A stretch of DNA of 64,000 bases from Candidatus Cloacimonadota bacterium (GCA_019429305.1 JAHYIR010000005.1:59932-123931); one strand, 5' to 3'; shown: positions 18,334 to 28,304, numbered from the stretch's first letter. Notes: a model not told the origin generated them from the letters alone. Numbers and translations: made by a program.

Positions 18334-20223
18334 TTATGTTATTGGTGTTACTTTGATATTGACTAGTTCATATATCTTAACAGCGATATCTTTTCCCTTT
18401 ACTTTAACTTCGTCAATAAACCTGACATCGACAAATTTCTCTACATGTTGTAGTGTATATTCGCTGATTATGATCTTGGTTTGGGTTTCATACTCTTTGT
18501 TAAGGTTTTCTAAACGGGCACAAAGGTTTATTGTATCTCCGATAGCAGTATAATCGAAGATCTGCTGCGAACCGAGGTTTCCGACAACAGCAGGACCGGT
18601 ATTAATACCGATCCCGATTTCGAAAATATCTTTGCCCTCTTTTTCCCATTTTTTACAAAGTTCGTTCATCCTAAGCCGCATTTGTACTGCTGACTTACAG
18701 GCAGCAAGTGCTGAGTTTTCTAATTTAACCGGAGTTCCGTATAGTGCCATGATCTCATCACCAACGAACTTATCCACAATACCGCGGTTTTTGATAATTA
18801 TCTCTACCATCTCGGTCAGGTATTCCTGTAATATTGTAACTGTGTCCTGCGGTGAGTGTTTTTCAGAGTAGTTTGTAAAATCACGTATATCTGAAAAGAG
18901 TACGGTTATTTCTTGTTGTGCACCACCATACTTGAGCATCTTTGGATTTTTTAGCAGTTCATTGACTAATTCCGGCGCCATGAAATGCATAAAGGTTTTC
19001 TTAATAAACTTACGTTCTCTGCTTGCTTTTATGTAATGATAAACCAAACTACCAAGATAAGTAACGATTATGATGAATGGTATTGGAAGTAAGGCAAGTA
19101 CAAGGTTACTGTTAGTAAAGTATGAGAAGGCAAGAAAGAGATAAGCAAAGATGAAGAGTAAACTAAAAAAAAGAGAAATTACCGGCTTCATATTTGTAAA
19201 GATAAAGTAACAGAGAAGCGCAACCAACAATACGATAAAAAACATATAGAAGGGTGAGAAAGTCTCTAAGAAATCATTCTGTAGCACCATTTCGATAAAA
19301 TTAGCATGAATTTCTACTCCGGGCATCAAACGTTGTGATGTAAAGGGTGTTTGAAACACATCATGCAATTCATCAACAGTTGCACCAATTAGAACAATTT
19401 TATCCTTAAATACTTCCCTATCAAGAAGATAATAGAATTCGTTTATCTGGAAATCCTCGGTTTCAATACCAGGCAGGAGATAATCACTATCATCGATAAC
19501 ACTGGAAAAGGAAAAATGCTGAAAAGTCTTTGGTGGTCCATAGTATTGAATGAGTGCACGATTACCATAAATTTTAGGAATTTTGCAATCATGTAGGTTA
19601 ATAAAACCAGCTTCTAAGTGGATCTTGCTTTTCCAGTAATAATCGTATTGATAAAGGTTTGCTAAAGATACGATTCCGATTGGATAATAAAATAGATGCC
19701 CATATTCTTCAAAGAGAGTATATCTTCTGATAAATCCATCAATATCTGGGCTAATATTGACCAGTCCCCAGTTGAAATTCCTTTCTCTGATTGGGGGTAT
19801 TGGTTTGATCAATTGTGTAATATCATATCGTGTTCGATGATCATGCACCATTTTTCCGGCAAAAATAACATTTTCGAACTCTTCAGCAGCTTTGATCAGA
19901 GCTTCATCATCATCCAGGTAAGAAGTTTCTGTAAAACTGATATCGAAGACGATCTGTTTCGCTCCAGCCCTGTTCAAGTTGTTGATCATGCGGGCATATA
20001 GCTCTCTGGGAAAGGGCCAGCGCATATCAAGAGAACTGAATGAATCATCATCAATAGCAATAATAACAATTTGTTCTGTTGTTTGCTTTACTCCCCTGAT
20101 ACGGAACAGGGTGTCATATGCTTTATATTCTAAGAAATGCCAGAAATGAGTCTGGAAGATGATCTGAGCGAAAATAAATAGAATAATTGGAATGATCAGA
20201 TAATGTATGTTCTTTTTAAACAT
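18334..20223 (-). CDS. CHASE2-domain class III adenylate/guanylate cyclase
   Basis: A membrane sensor that probably makes cAMP. After one N-terminal helix (HYLIIPIILFIFAQIIF), a large extracytoplasmic CHASE2 region (about residues 30-330) holds IAIDDDSFSSLDMRWPFPRE and, later, DKIVLIGATVDELHDVFQTP, both CHASE2 hallmarks. Three closely spaced membrane helices follow (about 335-400), then the class III cyclase domain with LFSDIRDFT and GDEIMALYG metal aspartates and IFDYTAIGDTINLCARLE. Two adjacent ATG codons are possible starts; the second (20223) has better spacing from GGAG. It is the last gene of the envelope operon, 69 bp after the outer-membrane protein gene. Confidence 0.9.
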   Translation of the reverse strand: MFKKNIHYLIIPIILFIFAQIIFQTHFWHFLEYKAYDTLFRIRGVKQTTEQIVIIAIDDDSFSSLDMRWPFPRELYARMINNLNRAGAKQIVFDISFTETSYLDDDEALIKAAEEFENVIFAGKMVHDHRTRYDITQLIKPIPPIRERNFNWGLVNISPDIDGFIRRYTLFEEYGHLFYYPIGIVSLANLYQYDYYWKSKIHLEAGFINLHDCKIPKIYGNRALIQYYGPPKTFQHFSFSSVIDDSDYLLPGIETEDFQINEFYYLLDREVFKDKIVLIGATVDELHDVFQTPFTSQRLMPGVEIHANFIEMVLQNDFLETFSPFYMFFIVLLVALLCYFIFTNMKPVISLFFSLLFIFAYLFLAFSYFTNSNLVLALLPIPFIIIVTYLGSLVYHYIKASRERKFIKKTFMHFMAPELVNELLKNPKMLKYGGAQQEITVLFSDIRDFTNYSEKHSPQDTVTILQEYLTEMVEIIIKNRGIVDKFVGDEIMALYGTPVKLENSALAACKSAVQMRLRMNELCKKWEKEGKDIFEIGIGINTGPAVVGNLGSQQIFDYTAIGDTINLCARLENLNKEYETQTKIIISEYTLQHVEKFVDVRFIDEVKVKGKDIAVKIYELVNIKVTPIT

Positions 20224-20292
20224 CATAACTCCAAAGTAGTTATTCTAAGAAGAGTATCACTACTATTATTAAATATCTGGTCGTTATTAGGA

Positions 20293-22644
20293 TCAAAATC
20301 TCTGAGCGATATTGAGTTTCCAAGTATATCTAGAATAATCGAGATCGGAAACGTCTTTATTGTTGTAATTCATTAGCTCCATACTAGTGTTGATCGTAGT
20401 TGTGGGGAATGGAGAGTAGATGGTACCTAATTCAAAGTTTGATGATAACTGCGATTCCTGATCTCCGCTAAATGTATTGAGCCGTAGATTCAAGTATGGC
20501 CTTACAGTTCTATCCAATAGAGAATACTCATTTCTTATGCTGAAAGAGCGGTAATGTCTGCTATCATATCCAAATTGACTATTATCTTTATGCATTGAAT
20601 TAGTGAAATTAAATCTAGTTACTAATGGTATATCTTTAAGCGAATTGAAAACAGAGAGTTGGAAACTATTTCGCTTGAGATCGAAGGTATTGAAATCAGT
20701 CTGATCCCTATCATTGGAGAAAGAGAGGCCGAGATCAAGAGTAGTAATAGTGTATGGATTTTGCACAAAATGATATCCGACACCGATATTAAAAGTACCC
20801 ATTTTTTGTTTGATGTTGCTATCATCCAGATCATCAGCAAAGGAATTCGTATTGTATCCAAATCTCATATAAGGAAGTTCACGAGGTCGGACCATTGACT
20901 GTAAATACCAGTTTGTATTAGTTGTTGTAGTAAGCTTCTGTTCAGAAAGGTTATCTCGGATTATGTTCAGTCCGGCGTCTAAGATCAGCTGATTATTTAA
21001 CAAACTAACGTTATCTGAAATAGTAAATATACGGGCATCATTCTGTAAATATCCTGAAGATAATGAACGAAAACTAGCACCGACTTGCGAATAGGAAACA
21101 TTAATGAAATTACCTGCTATGAACCAGTTTAGGTATAATCTGTAAGCAAGGTTAGCTATGTTAGGTATTATTGGTTCCATGTTTTTGTTTATAATTATGA
21201 TACTTTCATACGATTCAGGGTCAAAAGGTATCGACTCATCTAAAAAAGTTTCCAGACTATCCTTGCTTAACACACCATCGATAATGTTGCTGTTATACAA
21301 GCTGGCAGCGATCTCAGCACCAAAAATTAACCGTTGTCTATCTAAAGCTAATCTCAAATCGCTTCCGATGACAAAATTATCTTTTGGTGTAGTTAAAGCT
21401 ATATAAGTTGTATCTGTTTCCACAATATAATATTTTTCGTCTATTGAAGACATCTTATCTTTGTTTTTTACAAATCCAATGCCTAAAAGAAAGCTCTCCT
21501 GACTACCAAATTCTAACTTGGAGGCGAGAGTATTTCGCTGAAACGTTCCGGCTGTATATAGAACTTCAGAAATGGTTTGTCCGTCAACTGCTCTTGTTGT
21601 TTGTCCATAAGCTGATTTGAGAGCCACCTTTTGATAATGCAATTTCCCTGAGATACCTCGGATGTTTTTATTACTCAGGAGAAAAGTACCATAGTTTGGA
21701 GTTGAGTCTATCAGATCGAGATCGAAATAGGGAACTGTAACTCCTAATGAATAGCGATTGATTGGTTGTCTGGAGCTACTCTCATAAGATGAGAGGTAAA
21801 ATCTGCTTCTGAATAAAAACCAATCCTGTCGTGCCTGTAGATTCAACCTCAAACTAGCATCATTTTGCGAAAGACCTTGAAAACTGCTGTTAGAATCAGA
21901 AACACTACGGACATTGGAATTGAAAACAGCATTTCCTCGAAAATCAAAGGGAAGATCATCAATAAAAGTCGGTCTGGATTCAACATTGTAACTCCAAACT
22001 GGTGACTCCATCAGTTTCCCATCATAACTTAAAGCCCTTATCTGGAAAAGATAGTTACCTGATCGAGGGTTATTTATACTGTAAACCAATAATGGAGGGG
22101 TAATAGTAGCTAAATTAGTTACATCTCTACCATTTTGGAATAGTATAATAGAATTGGGTTCAATAATATTTTCAAGATTGTAAAATGATACCCCTAATAC
22201 TAAATCTTGATCAAAACTAACACTGGTTACCGGGTTGAGCAATATAAATCCTGTTACTGCCGGCATTGTTACAGGAGCAAAAACTCTGAAAGGGTTGATT
22301 TTCGGTTGGTTTTCAGGGAGAGTTATGATTGTGCTATCAGATATCTTGACAGTGAATAGATATTCGTAACCACTCAAAGAGATAGGAATTCTTGGCAATC
22401 GAAAGAGGACTTCTCTTGAGATAATTTCAAAGCGACTGCGAATTATCTCATCATAAGTCTCCTGTCCAATTGTTCTGTAGGAAAAAACAATTTCTTCGAT
22501 ATCATCATAAGGTCCAAGAATATTCAATATAACTGCAGTCTCGTCGTTTCGATGCAATTCCGAAGGTGGAAAATGCTGCAATATTATCTCGGCATTGAGA
22601 GACAAAGACAAAGCTATCAATATGAGGAAGAAAATTGCTTTCAT
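20293..22644 (-). CDS. Probable outer-membrane beta-barrel protein
   Basis: A 783-aa exported protein with no recognised name. A signal peptide (AIFFLILIALSLSLNAE) leads into about 230 residues of beta-rich, Ig-like sequence that could face the periplasm. From about residue 255 to the end, alternating-polarity strands (for example RLNLQARQDWFLFRSRFYLSS cut by turns) fit an outer-membrane barrel. The chain ends in AQRF, a terminal aromatic as expected for barrel insertion. It lies 15 bp after the FecR-domain gene. The barrel assignment is inference from strand pattern; ligand and pore role are unknown. Confidence 0.72.
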   Translation of the reverse strand: MKAIFFLILIALSLSLNAEIILQHFPPSELHRNDETAVILNILGPYDDIEEIVFSYRTIGQETYDEIIRSRFEIISREVLFRLPRIPISLSGYEYLFTVKISDSTIITLPENQPKINPFRVFAPVTMPAVTGFILLNPVTSVSFDQDLVLGVSFYNLENIIEPNSIILFQNGRDVTNLATITPPLLVYSINNPRSGNYLFQIRALSYDGKLMESPVWSYNVESRPTFIDDLPFDFRGNAVFNSNVRSVSDSNSSFQGLSQNDASLRLNLQARQDWFLFRSRFYLSSYESSSRQPINRYSLGVTVPYFDLDLIDSTPNYGTFLLSNKNIRGISGKLHYQKVALKSAYGQTTRAVDGQTISEVLYTAGTFQRNTLASKLEFGSQESFLLGIGFVKNKDKMSSIDEKYYIVETDTTYIALTTPKDNFVIGSDLRLALDRQRLIFGAEIAASLYNSNIIDGVLSKDSLETFLDESIPFDPESYESIIIINKNMEPIIPNIANLAYRLYLNWFIAGNFINVSYSQVGASFRSLSSGYLQNDARIFTISDNVSLLNNQLILDAGLNIIRDNLSEQKLTTTTNTNWYLQSMVRPRELPYMRFGYNTNSFADDLDDSNIKQKMGTFNIGVGYHFVQNPYTITTLDLGLSFSNDRDQTDFNTFDLKRNSFQLSVFNSLKDIPLVTRFNFTNSMHKDNSQFGYDSRHYRSFSIRNEYSLLDRTVRPYLNLRLNTFSGDQESQLSSNFELGTIYSPFPTTTINTSMELMNYNNKDVSDLDYSRYTWKLNIAQRF

Positions 22645-22659
22645 AGTAGTCTCTAATAA

Positions 22660-23337
22660 TTACTCTAATTCGATTTCGATGATCTTTCTCTCATTATCTT
22701 GATTCATAATTTCAATTTTTAGTTTGTTGCTATCACTATGTGGCATGTCTGCAATAGCATCTAACCATTCCTGGTCGATCTCTTCAGTAAGATAAACCTC
22801 AAGATCTCCGTTCGGGCTTGATTTACAGGTATAGCCAGCAGGAACATCTGCCTGCCTACCCGAAATAGTATTTTCTACTTCAAATTCCCCTTTTAAGGTA
22901 ATGATATAAGTTGTACCATCTTCTTCAGTATCAATAAAGCCCTCTGTTCCCTTAACAGAAGCAACTGTGGTAGGGGTCTCGATTTCATATCTTCCACGTC
23001 GGCTGTTTATATTAGAAAAAATAGTACCAATACTAAGAAATGATGTTTTATTCAATTTATCGTCTTCTTTATCGGCATTGATAGACAAAATCGAATTAGC
23101 AAAAAGTCTCACCGTAGCACCATCATCAATAAACTTAATAAAAGCAAAAGAATCATCGCGACTATTGAGAACATCCCGATTAATAAGAGGTAATCCTTCA
23201 TGCAATTTATTCTCTTTATCAGCGCGTTGGAGTGTAATATCTCCCCTCATGCGAAGGGTCAAAGCAACTGGAGATTCAGCAAATGAGATACTGGTTAACA
23301 AAACCAGTAGAATAGCAGCCAATATTATCTGTTTCAT
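22660..23337 (-). CDS. Exported FecR-domain protein
   Basis: A 225-aa periplasmic protein. A signal peptide (QIILAAILLVLLTSISFAE) is followed by a FecR-type domain: GDITLQRAD, EGLPLINRDVLNSRDDS, ATVRLFANSIL, then GRYEIETPTTVASVKGTEG, the most conserved FecR stretch. Unlike sigma-regulatory FecR it has no cytoplasmic part, and no sigma factor adjoins it. The ATG at 23337 is chosen because GAGGAGGAG lies directly upstream; an earlier in-frame start would put that GC-rich motif inside the coding region. It sits between an exported protein and the probable outer-membrane protein. Confidence 0.87.
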   Translation of the reverse strand: MKQIILAAILLVLLTSISFAESPVALTLRMRGDITLQRADKENKLHEGLPLINRDVLNSRDDSFAFIKFIDDGATVRLFANSILSINADKEDDKLNKTSFLSIGTIFSNINSRRGRYEIETPTTVASVKGTEGFIDTEEDGTTYIITLKGEFEVENTISGRQADVPAGYTCKSSPNGDLEVYLTEEIDQEWLDAIADMPHSDSNKLKIEIMNQDNERKIIEIELE

Positions 23338-23353
23338 AACTCCTCCTCCTCTC

Positions 23354-24460
23354 TTATTCCGCAAGATTTACGTCAATAACAGGTCGGTTTTTCAGCTCAT
23401 TGATCATATTCTCAGCTCCGGTACCACTCCAGATAGTTCCATTATAATCAATTATACCACTCGGATCAAAACCACTATTCAACAATTCAGTTACCCATTG
23501 AATATTCAAACTTAGAAGATAAATTCTTATAGCATTCAATACTCCTTCATTATCATATCCATTACCGGTTGAATACCTAAAAACATTGTAAGGGCTGCTT
23601 ATTGACGCTGGAAGGGCTAATGTCGGATCTATTATCGGTGTTTCGATCTTCCAAGCATAGTATCTGTCTTCTTGTAACGGGACAAAGTCGGAATAATAAG
23701 TTCCGGTCAATATTTCAACATCAGTAATTGTATGTCCTTCCGTTTCAATAAATTCTGGATAGAGTAGATACGGATCATCAAATTCTTTGACGATTAATCG
23801 GAATGGGTTAAATGTACTGGCAGCTAAGTTGCTGGACCATAAAAAATTGACAGGTAAACTGCTCACAATTGGGATTGCACCGCCAAGAATGGTTCCCGGG
23901 TTTATTAAAAATATCCCGCCAGGATTGCGGATAAGAAAAGTTAAGCTAACTTCATTTGACAAAGCTTGATATGGAAATACATTACTTCGGAATTGAACAG
24001 TAAATGTATAATCTCCATCAGGGAAAAGTCCAGTATTTAAGATAACATCACGAAAATCAGGCATGTTTTCTATAACATCAAGTGCTGTGAAAACTGGATA
24101 AGGCGAATCAAATAGAGTTGATCCAACTTCTGTGATAACATCACGATTAGTAAAAACTAATGGTTGATTGGGAGTTAGAGCAAATTTGTATCTTACTCGG
24201 GTTTCAGGTTCGATAAGAAGATCAGAGTTTTTATTTAAAGAAAAAAACAGATAAGGATTGTCAATGTTTTCAGTAGTAATGTTATTGGCAACTACTCTGA
24301 AAAACAACGGTTGATTTGCCGGGACTTGCAAGTCGAAACTGGAAATACGTAATACATTGTAGAAAGTAGGACCGGTTATAGATATTGCTATTGGATATTC
24401 CTCTGCTGATAAAGAGATTATTAAACCCAATAACATTATCAAGCAAATTAGTGCTTTCAT
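23354..24460 (-). CDS. Exported protein, first gene of the FecR/CHASE2 operon
   Basis: I do not recognise this 368-aa protein. The ATG at 24460 has AGGAG seven bases upstream and gives a clear signal peptide (ALICLIMLLGLIISLSAEE). The body is beta-rich and has Ig-like features: Asn/Pro-rich linkers and a central WSSNLAASTFNPFRL segment. The C-terminal 60 residues differ in style (ILNTGLF and later EWVTELLNSGFDP-like helices, with IDYNGTIWSGTG). No lipobox or terminal aromatic is present, so it is probably periplasmic or outer-surface. The fecR-like gene follows after 16 bp. Confidence 0.7.
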   Translation of the reverse strand: MKALICLIMLLGLIISLSAEEYPIAISITGPTFYNVLRISSFDLQVPANQPLFFRVVANNITTENIDNPYLFFSLNKNSDLLIEPETRVRYKFALTPNQPLVFTNRDVITEVGSTLFDSPYPVFTALDVIENMPDFRDVILNTGLFPDGDYTFTVQFRSNVFPYQALSNEVSLTFLIRNPGGIFLINPGTILGGAIPIVSSLPVNFLWSSNLAASTFNPFRLIVKEFDDPYLLYPEFIETEGHTITDVEILTGTYYSDFVPLQEDRYYAWKIETPIIDPTLALPASISSPYNVFRYSTGNGYDNEGVLNAIRIYLLSLNIQWVTELLNSGFDPSGIIDYNGTIWSGTGAENMINELKNRPVIDVNLAE

Positions 24461-24830
24461 AATTAACTCCTTTTTATTACATAGAGATGATACATCATAA
24501 TTAACTGGGAATTTGCCAACCAAGAAAAATTTGACCAAGAGCAGGAATTCGTCCTGTTATGAACAGGATCGACGTGTAATGCCCGTAAGTGTTCAAACAC
24601 TATAAGCGCCTCTTTTTTTACCTCATTTAACACTGAGCCTTCTGTGTATACATGCAATAATCAGGGAATTATGGCCTTCTAAATGTCAACAAAAAATTCA
24701 TAATTACCCTAAATATTATTTAATATGATCAAGGTACAAGCTGTATTGATATCAATTTATCTTGACTAATTCCCTCTCTTCTTTGAATAAATAATCATTA
24801 ATTATGATAAAGAAAAAATAGGTCTCTCTG
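24461..24830. other. Divergent intergenic region with two small hairpins
   Basis: 370 bp between the FecR/CHASE2 operon (minus) and ispD (plus). It holds stems at 24552-24568 (CCTGTT/AACAGG core) and 24588-24601 (AGTGTT/AACACT) plus an A/T tract at 24611-24618, all in the likely 5' leader of the minus-strand operon. A 64-codon frame crosses it on the minus strand but has no homology that I recognise and no convincing ribosome-binding site. A TTGACT at 24762-24767 might serve ispD. Confidence 0.5.
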
Positions 24831-25514
24831 ATGAAAAATGTAGCCATAATCACAGCGGGTGGAGTAGGAAAGCGCTATCCGGGAAAAGATAAAAAGCAAT
24901 ATCTTGATATCAATGGAAAGCCGGTTCTTATCTGGTCTGTAGAAAACTTTTATTTTCATCCTGATATTGAAAGTATTTATGTTACTGCCCCGACAGATAG
25001 TTTGAACTATACTAAATCTTTACTAGATATGCATTTTCCGGATAAGAGCATTGTTGTAGTGAAGGGTGGGGAGGTCAGACAGGAGTCTGTATATAATGCA
25101 CTTTCGTTAGTCCCGAGCAATACGGATTACGTGTTAATCCATGATGGGGTTAGACCATTAATCACTTTAGAGGAGATTACCAAGTTATTAGATCTAGTTA
25201 GAGAACATAAAGCAGTTATTCCAGGGCATAAGATAAGAAATACAATAAAAGAAGTAAAGGGTAATAAGGTCATCAATACACTACCACGTACTTTACTATA
25301 TGAAATTTTTACACCCCAAGTATTTGCTTACCAGCTTATAGCTGATTGCCATAAAAAGGCAGTAGAAGACAAGGTGGTTTTTACAGATGATGCAGCAATT
25401 TTGGAATATTTCGGTTATCCTGTATATGTAGCTGAGACATCAGCATATAATATCAAAATAACTGAACCGGCAGATTATGAGTTCGTAAAGCTCTTGATCA
25501 GTAAAAGGTTATGA
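24831..25514 (+). CDS. ispD: 2-C-methyl-D-erythritol 4-phosphate cytidylyltransferase
   Basis: It forms CDP-methylerythritol from MEP and CTP, the third step of the MEP isoprenoid pathway. The 227 aa have the CTP-binding ITAGGVGKRYPGKDKKQY near residue 6, VKGGEVRQESVYNAL, and the LIHDGVRPL signature near residue 104. The glycine-rich loop reads AGGVGKR where many IspD proteins have AAGxGxR. ispF lies one gene downstream, with a GlmS-like gene in between. Confidence 0.94.
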   Translation: MKNVAIITAGGVGKRYPGKDKKQYLDINGKPVLIWSVENFYFHPDIESIYVTAPTDSLNYTKSLLDMHFPDKSIVVVKGGEVRQESVYNALSLVPSNTDYVLIHDGVRPLITLEEITKLLDLVREHKAVIPGHKIRNTIKEVKGNKVINTLPRTLLYEIFTPQVFAYQLIADCHKKAVEDKVVFTDDAAILEYFGYPVYVAETSAYNIKITEPADYEFVKLLISKRL

Positions 25515-25539
25515 AGTAATAAGAGATAGGAAAGATTAT

Positions 25540-28293
25540 ATGAAAAAGAAGTTAACAATAGTTCTTTATAGATTGATTGATCTTATTGATAGGTTCAAAA
25601 TACCAATCCCGATTTTTGGTATTGGTTGTGGAGTTTTAGGATTGAGTATCGTTAAAGTTTCACCAAAACTTGGTGAATATGCCTCTCTGTTATTGAAATC
25701 TCTCGAATATCGGGGATATGATTCGACCGGGGCTGTTTTTCAGGATGACAAAAAGAACATTGTCTCTATGAAAGATGTTGGAGCACCAAGTACTCTTATA
25801 GAGACACTACAGATCAATAAACAACAAGGCAAGATCTTTTGCGGCCAGGTTCGTTGGGCAACTTTCGGCAAGGTTGATAAGATCAATGCCCAACCTCATG
25901 AAGTTCATTGTAAAGTTCATCTTTATGGAGCTCATAACGGTAACATAACGAATACTCCACAATTGAAAACATTTCTACTTCATCAGGGTCATAAAATTCT
26001 TTCTGATAATGATGGGGAAACGCTTGTTCATACTATTGAGCACTATTTTGACATTGAGCTGGAACGCAGATCTCCCGACAAGAAAGTAGATATTGAAACA
26101 AGAAAAAAGTGTTTGAGACAAGCAATTATATCGGCTTCAGAAGCCATGATAGGTTCGTATGCTGCAGTAATAGTTGATCCGGTAACAGAGATGACTTATG
26201 GTATAAAATCTGGTAGTTCATTATATTTTGGTATTGGAACAATAGAGGGTGATAATCGATTTTCTCTCGTATCATCAGATCTGACTGCTATTCTCAAATT
26301 CACAAAATATCTTGTAGATATGAAAGAGGGTTCGTTTGTTGAATTTAACGGTGATTCATACAAGATTTATGCCTTCAAAGACCTGATGTTTAAAAAGTTA
26401 AACCAACCTAATCTACAATATTCCAAGGGAGATATAATCGACACGAAGCCGGTCAGATCTAAGCTTAGAGTTGAAGATACTGAACTGCTGCCTGAGTTTG
26501 AATATTTCATGGAACAGGAGATTCACGCGGAAGTTGATACAACCGGTCGTTTGATAAAGATCATCAACGGTGGTTCTAATACCGGACGTAGGATGATTGC
26601 CTTCTTAAGAAAGTACAAGATGCAGAGCTTATTCGAGAAGCTGACTGAAGATATTTTGGGAGAAGAGAAGTTCGATAATCAGCAGAAACTCTTTGATTTG
26701 TTTATATCAAATAAGCTATCAGATAATTTTCTTAAGAAGATAATAGAGCATTATACAGCCATTTATGATGAGTTGGTAAAAGAGGATTTTGAGAAGAAGT
26801 ACTTTTTCTCAAGTGAGAAAAATGTCTTTATCGATCTGATTGGCAAAGAGTTTGATAAGAAGAGAATATTGGTAAGCAAAGCACTCGACTCTGTTACTGA
26901 GCATAATGATCATAAGAGTTTTGAAACTAAGATCCAAGAGTTTACTTCCCTTGTTGGAAAAACACTTGAGAGTAGCAGAACTATCTATACTATGTCTTGC
27001 GGTACTTCTTTTCACGCTACTAAAGTGGGAGCGATGTTCTTTAATGAGATCGCTGGAGTAGAGATCATTCCTGTGCTTCCAGGTGAGTTTCGCGGTCAAT
27101 ACAATAAGTGTCTGCAGAATAATGATGTGGTAATTGGTGTATCGCAAAGCGGCGAGACAAAGGATTTGATTGATATTTTCAACGATATTGACAACATGCC
27201 GATCAATATCAATAAAATAGTGCTGGTAAATAATATTAACTCAACACTGGGACAGGAGAAGAGTGATGTTTCTATCCCTATTTACTGTGGGCAAGAAATA
27301 GCAGTACCGGCCACCAAGAGTTTTATAAATCAGATCACACTTTTTTACTATTTAGCTATCAGGACTGCTGCAAAGAAACTAGATATGATAGAAGAAGGTA
27401 AGTTGAACTCTGAAAAAGCCAATCTTTCCTACAAGAATTTTGAAAAGTACCGTAAATTCTTCCGTGATATTCCACTGCTGATAAAAGAGACGATCGAATC
27501 GACAAAAGATCAAATCGACTTTGTTGCCGGTAAGATATACTTGGAACCTTCAATTCATATCTTAGCGACCAAGCTGGTTGGAGTAGCTAAAGAAGGTGCA
27601 CTAAAAGTTAGGGAAACTGTTCTTAATCATACCGAGGGGCAGGAGGGCTCTGAATTCAAACATGGACCTAACACTATTCTCGGGAAAAATACTATATATG
27701 GACTCAAGAATATCAAAGCAATGACCAAATACACCGACAAGATCTCTGATCAGGTTGAGATTTTGGGTATTAAGAGAAAGATTCCTTATGAAGTTCGAAG
27801 GGAAGTAACGAAAGCATTAATGAAATACATCTTCGATAAGACATTCCCCTTTCATTTCTCCAAAGAAGCCACAGACCTTTTCAAGGAAATCGTACAAGAA
27901 TTCAACGTGTTTGATTCTTTGTTCCGTAATTATCCGATCGCCTATATAACAGGACCGGAAGAACGGGATGTTAACTTGACAATTTCACAGATCAATACTC
28001 ATAAGATCAGAGGAGCAGATACTTTTATCATAGCCGAAGAGAATGAAAAATTGATGGAAAATGCTATGAAGAATCCCAATAGTGATGGCTCTTATTACGG
28101 TTGTGGTTATATAATACTACCCAAGACAGGTGATACTTTGATGACGACTTTTTCTGCTACTATTGTTCTACAACTACTGGCATTGAAAATGAGTATCAGA
28201 AAGATGCAGTATCTCGATCGCCTTGGTATGCTTGATCACGGAGTACATCCTGATGTTCCAAAAAATGTATCCAAATCAATTACAGTAGATTAA
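25540..28293 (+). CDS. Large GlmS-like amidotransferase/isomerase (glutamine--fructose-6-phosphate type)
   Basis: A 917-aa relative of glucosamine-6-phosphate synthase, which is usually about 610 aa. A class II glutamine amidotransferase half (about residues 30-250: CGVLGLSIV, LEYRGYDSTG, QVRWATFGK, GAHNGNI) is joined to two SIS sugar-isomerase domains (MSCGTSFHATKVGAMFF near 484; GVSQSGETKDLI; ATKLVGVAKEGALKVRE near 684). An insert of about 230 residues separates the halves, and more sequence is inserted in the second SIS domain. The likely nucleophile is Cys30 rather than Cys2, so a propeptide of 29 residues would have to be removed. It lies between ispD and ispF, 11 bp before ispF. The product is probably glucosamine 6-phosphate, but a different sugar is possible. 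Confidence 0.82.
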   Translation: MKKKLTIVLYRLIDLIDRFKIPIPIFGIGCGVLGLSIVKVSPKLGEYASLLLKSLEYRGYDSTGAVFQDDKKNIVSMKDVGAPSTLIETLQINKQQGKIFCGQVRWATFGKVDKINAQPHEVHCKVHLYGAHNGNITNTPQLKTFLLHQGHKILSDNDGETLVHTIEHYFDIELERRSPDKKVDIETRKKCLRQAIISASEAMIGSYAAVIVDPVTEMTYGIKSGSSLYFGIGTIEGDNRFSLVSSDLTAILKFTKYLVDMKEGSFVEFNGDSYKIYAFKDLMFKKLNQPNLQYSKGDIIDTKPVRSKLRVEDTELLPEFEYFMEQEIHAEVDTTGRLIKIINGGSNTGRRMIAFLRKYKMQSLFEKLTEDILGEEKFDNQQKLFDLFISNKLSDNFLKKIIEHYTAIYDELVKEDFEKKYFFSSEKNVFIDLIGKEFDKKRILVSKALDSVTEHNDHKSFETKIQEFTSLVGKTLESSRTIYTMSCGTSFHATKVGAMFFNEIAGVEIIPVLPGEFRGQYNKCLQNNDVVIGVSQSGETKDLIDIFNDIDNMPININKIVLVNNINSTLGQEKSDVSIPIYCGQEIAVPATKSFINQITLFYYLAIRTAAKKLDMIEEGKLNSEKANLSYKNFEKYRKFFRDIPLLIKETIESTKDQIDFVAGKIYLEPSIHILATKLVGVAKEGALKVRETVLNHTEGQEGSEFKHGPNTILGKNTIYGLKNIKAMTKYTDKISDQVEILGIKRKIPYEVRREVTKALMKYIFDKTFPFHFSKEATDLFKEIVQEFNVFDSLFRNYPIAYITGPEERDVNLTISQINTHKIRGADTFIIAEENEKLMENAMKNPNSDGSYYGCGYIILPKTGDTLMTTFSATIVLQLLALKMSIRKMQYLDRLGMLDHGVHPDVPKNVSKSITVD

Positions 28294-28304
28294 CAGGTAT
28301 TATA

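Noticed and set aside
24463..24657. A 64-codon minus-strand frame upstream of the exported-protein gene
   Set aside because: It has no good ribosome-binding site, overlaps the two stems and runs into the real start region. I describe the area as a possible structured leader instead.
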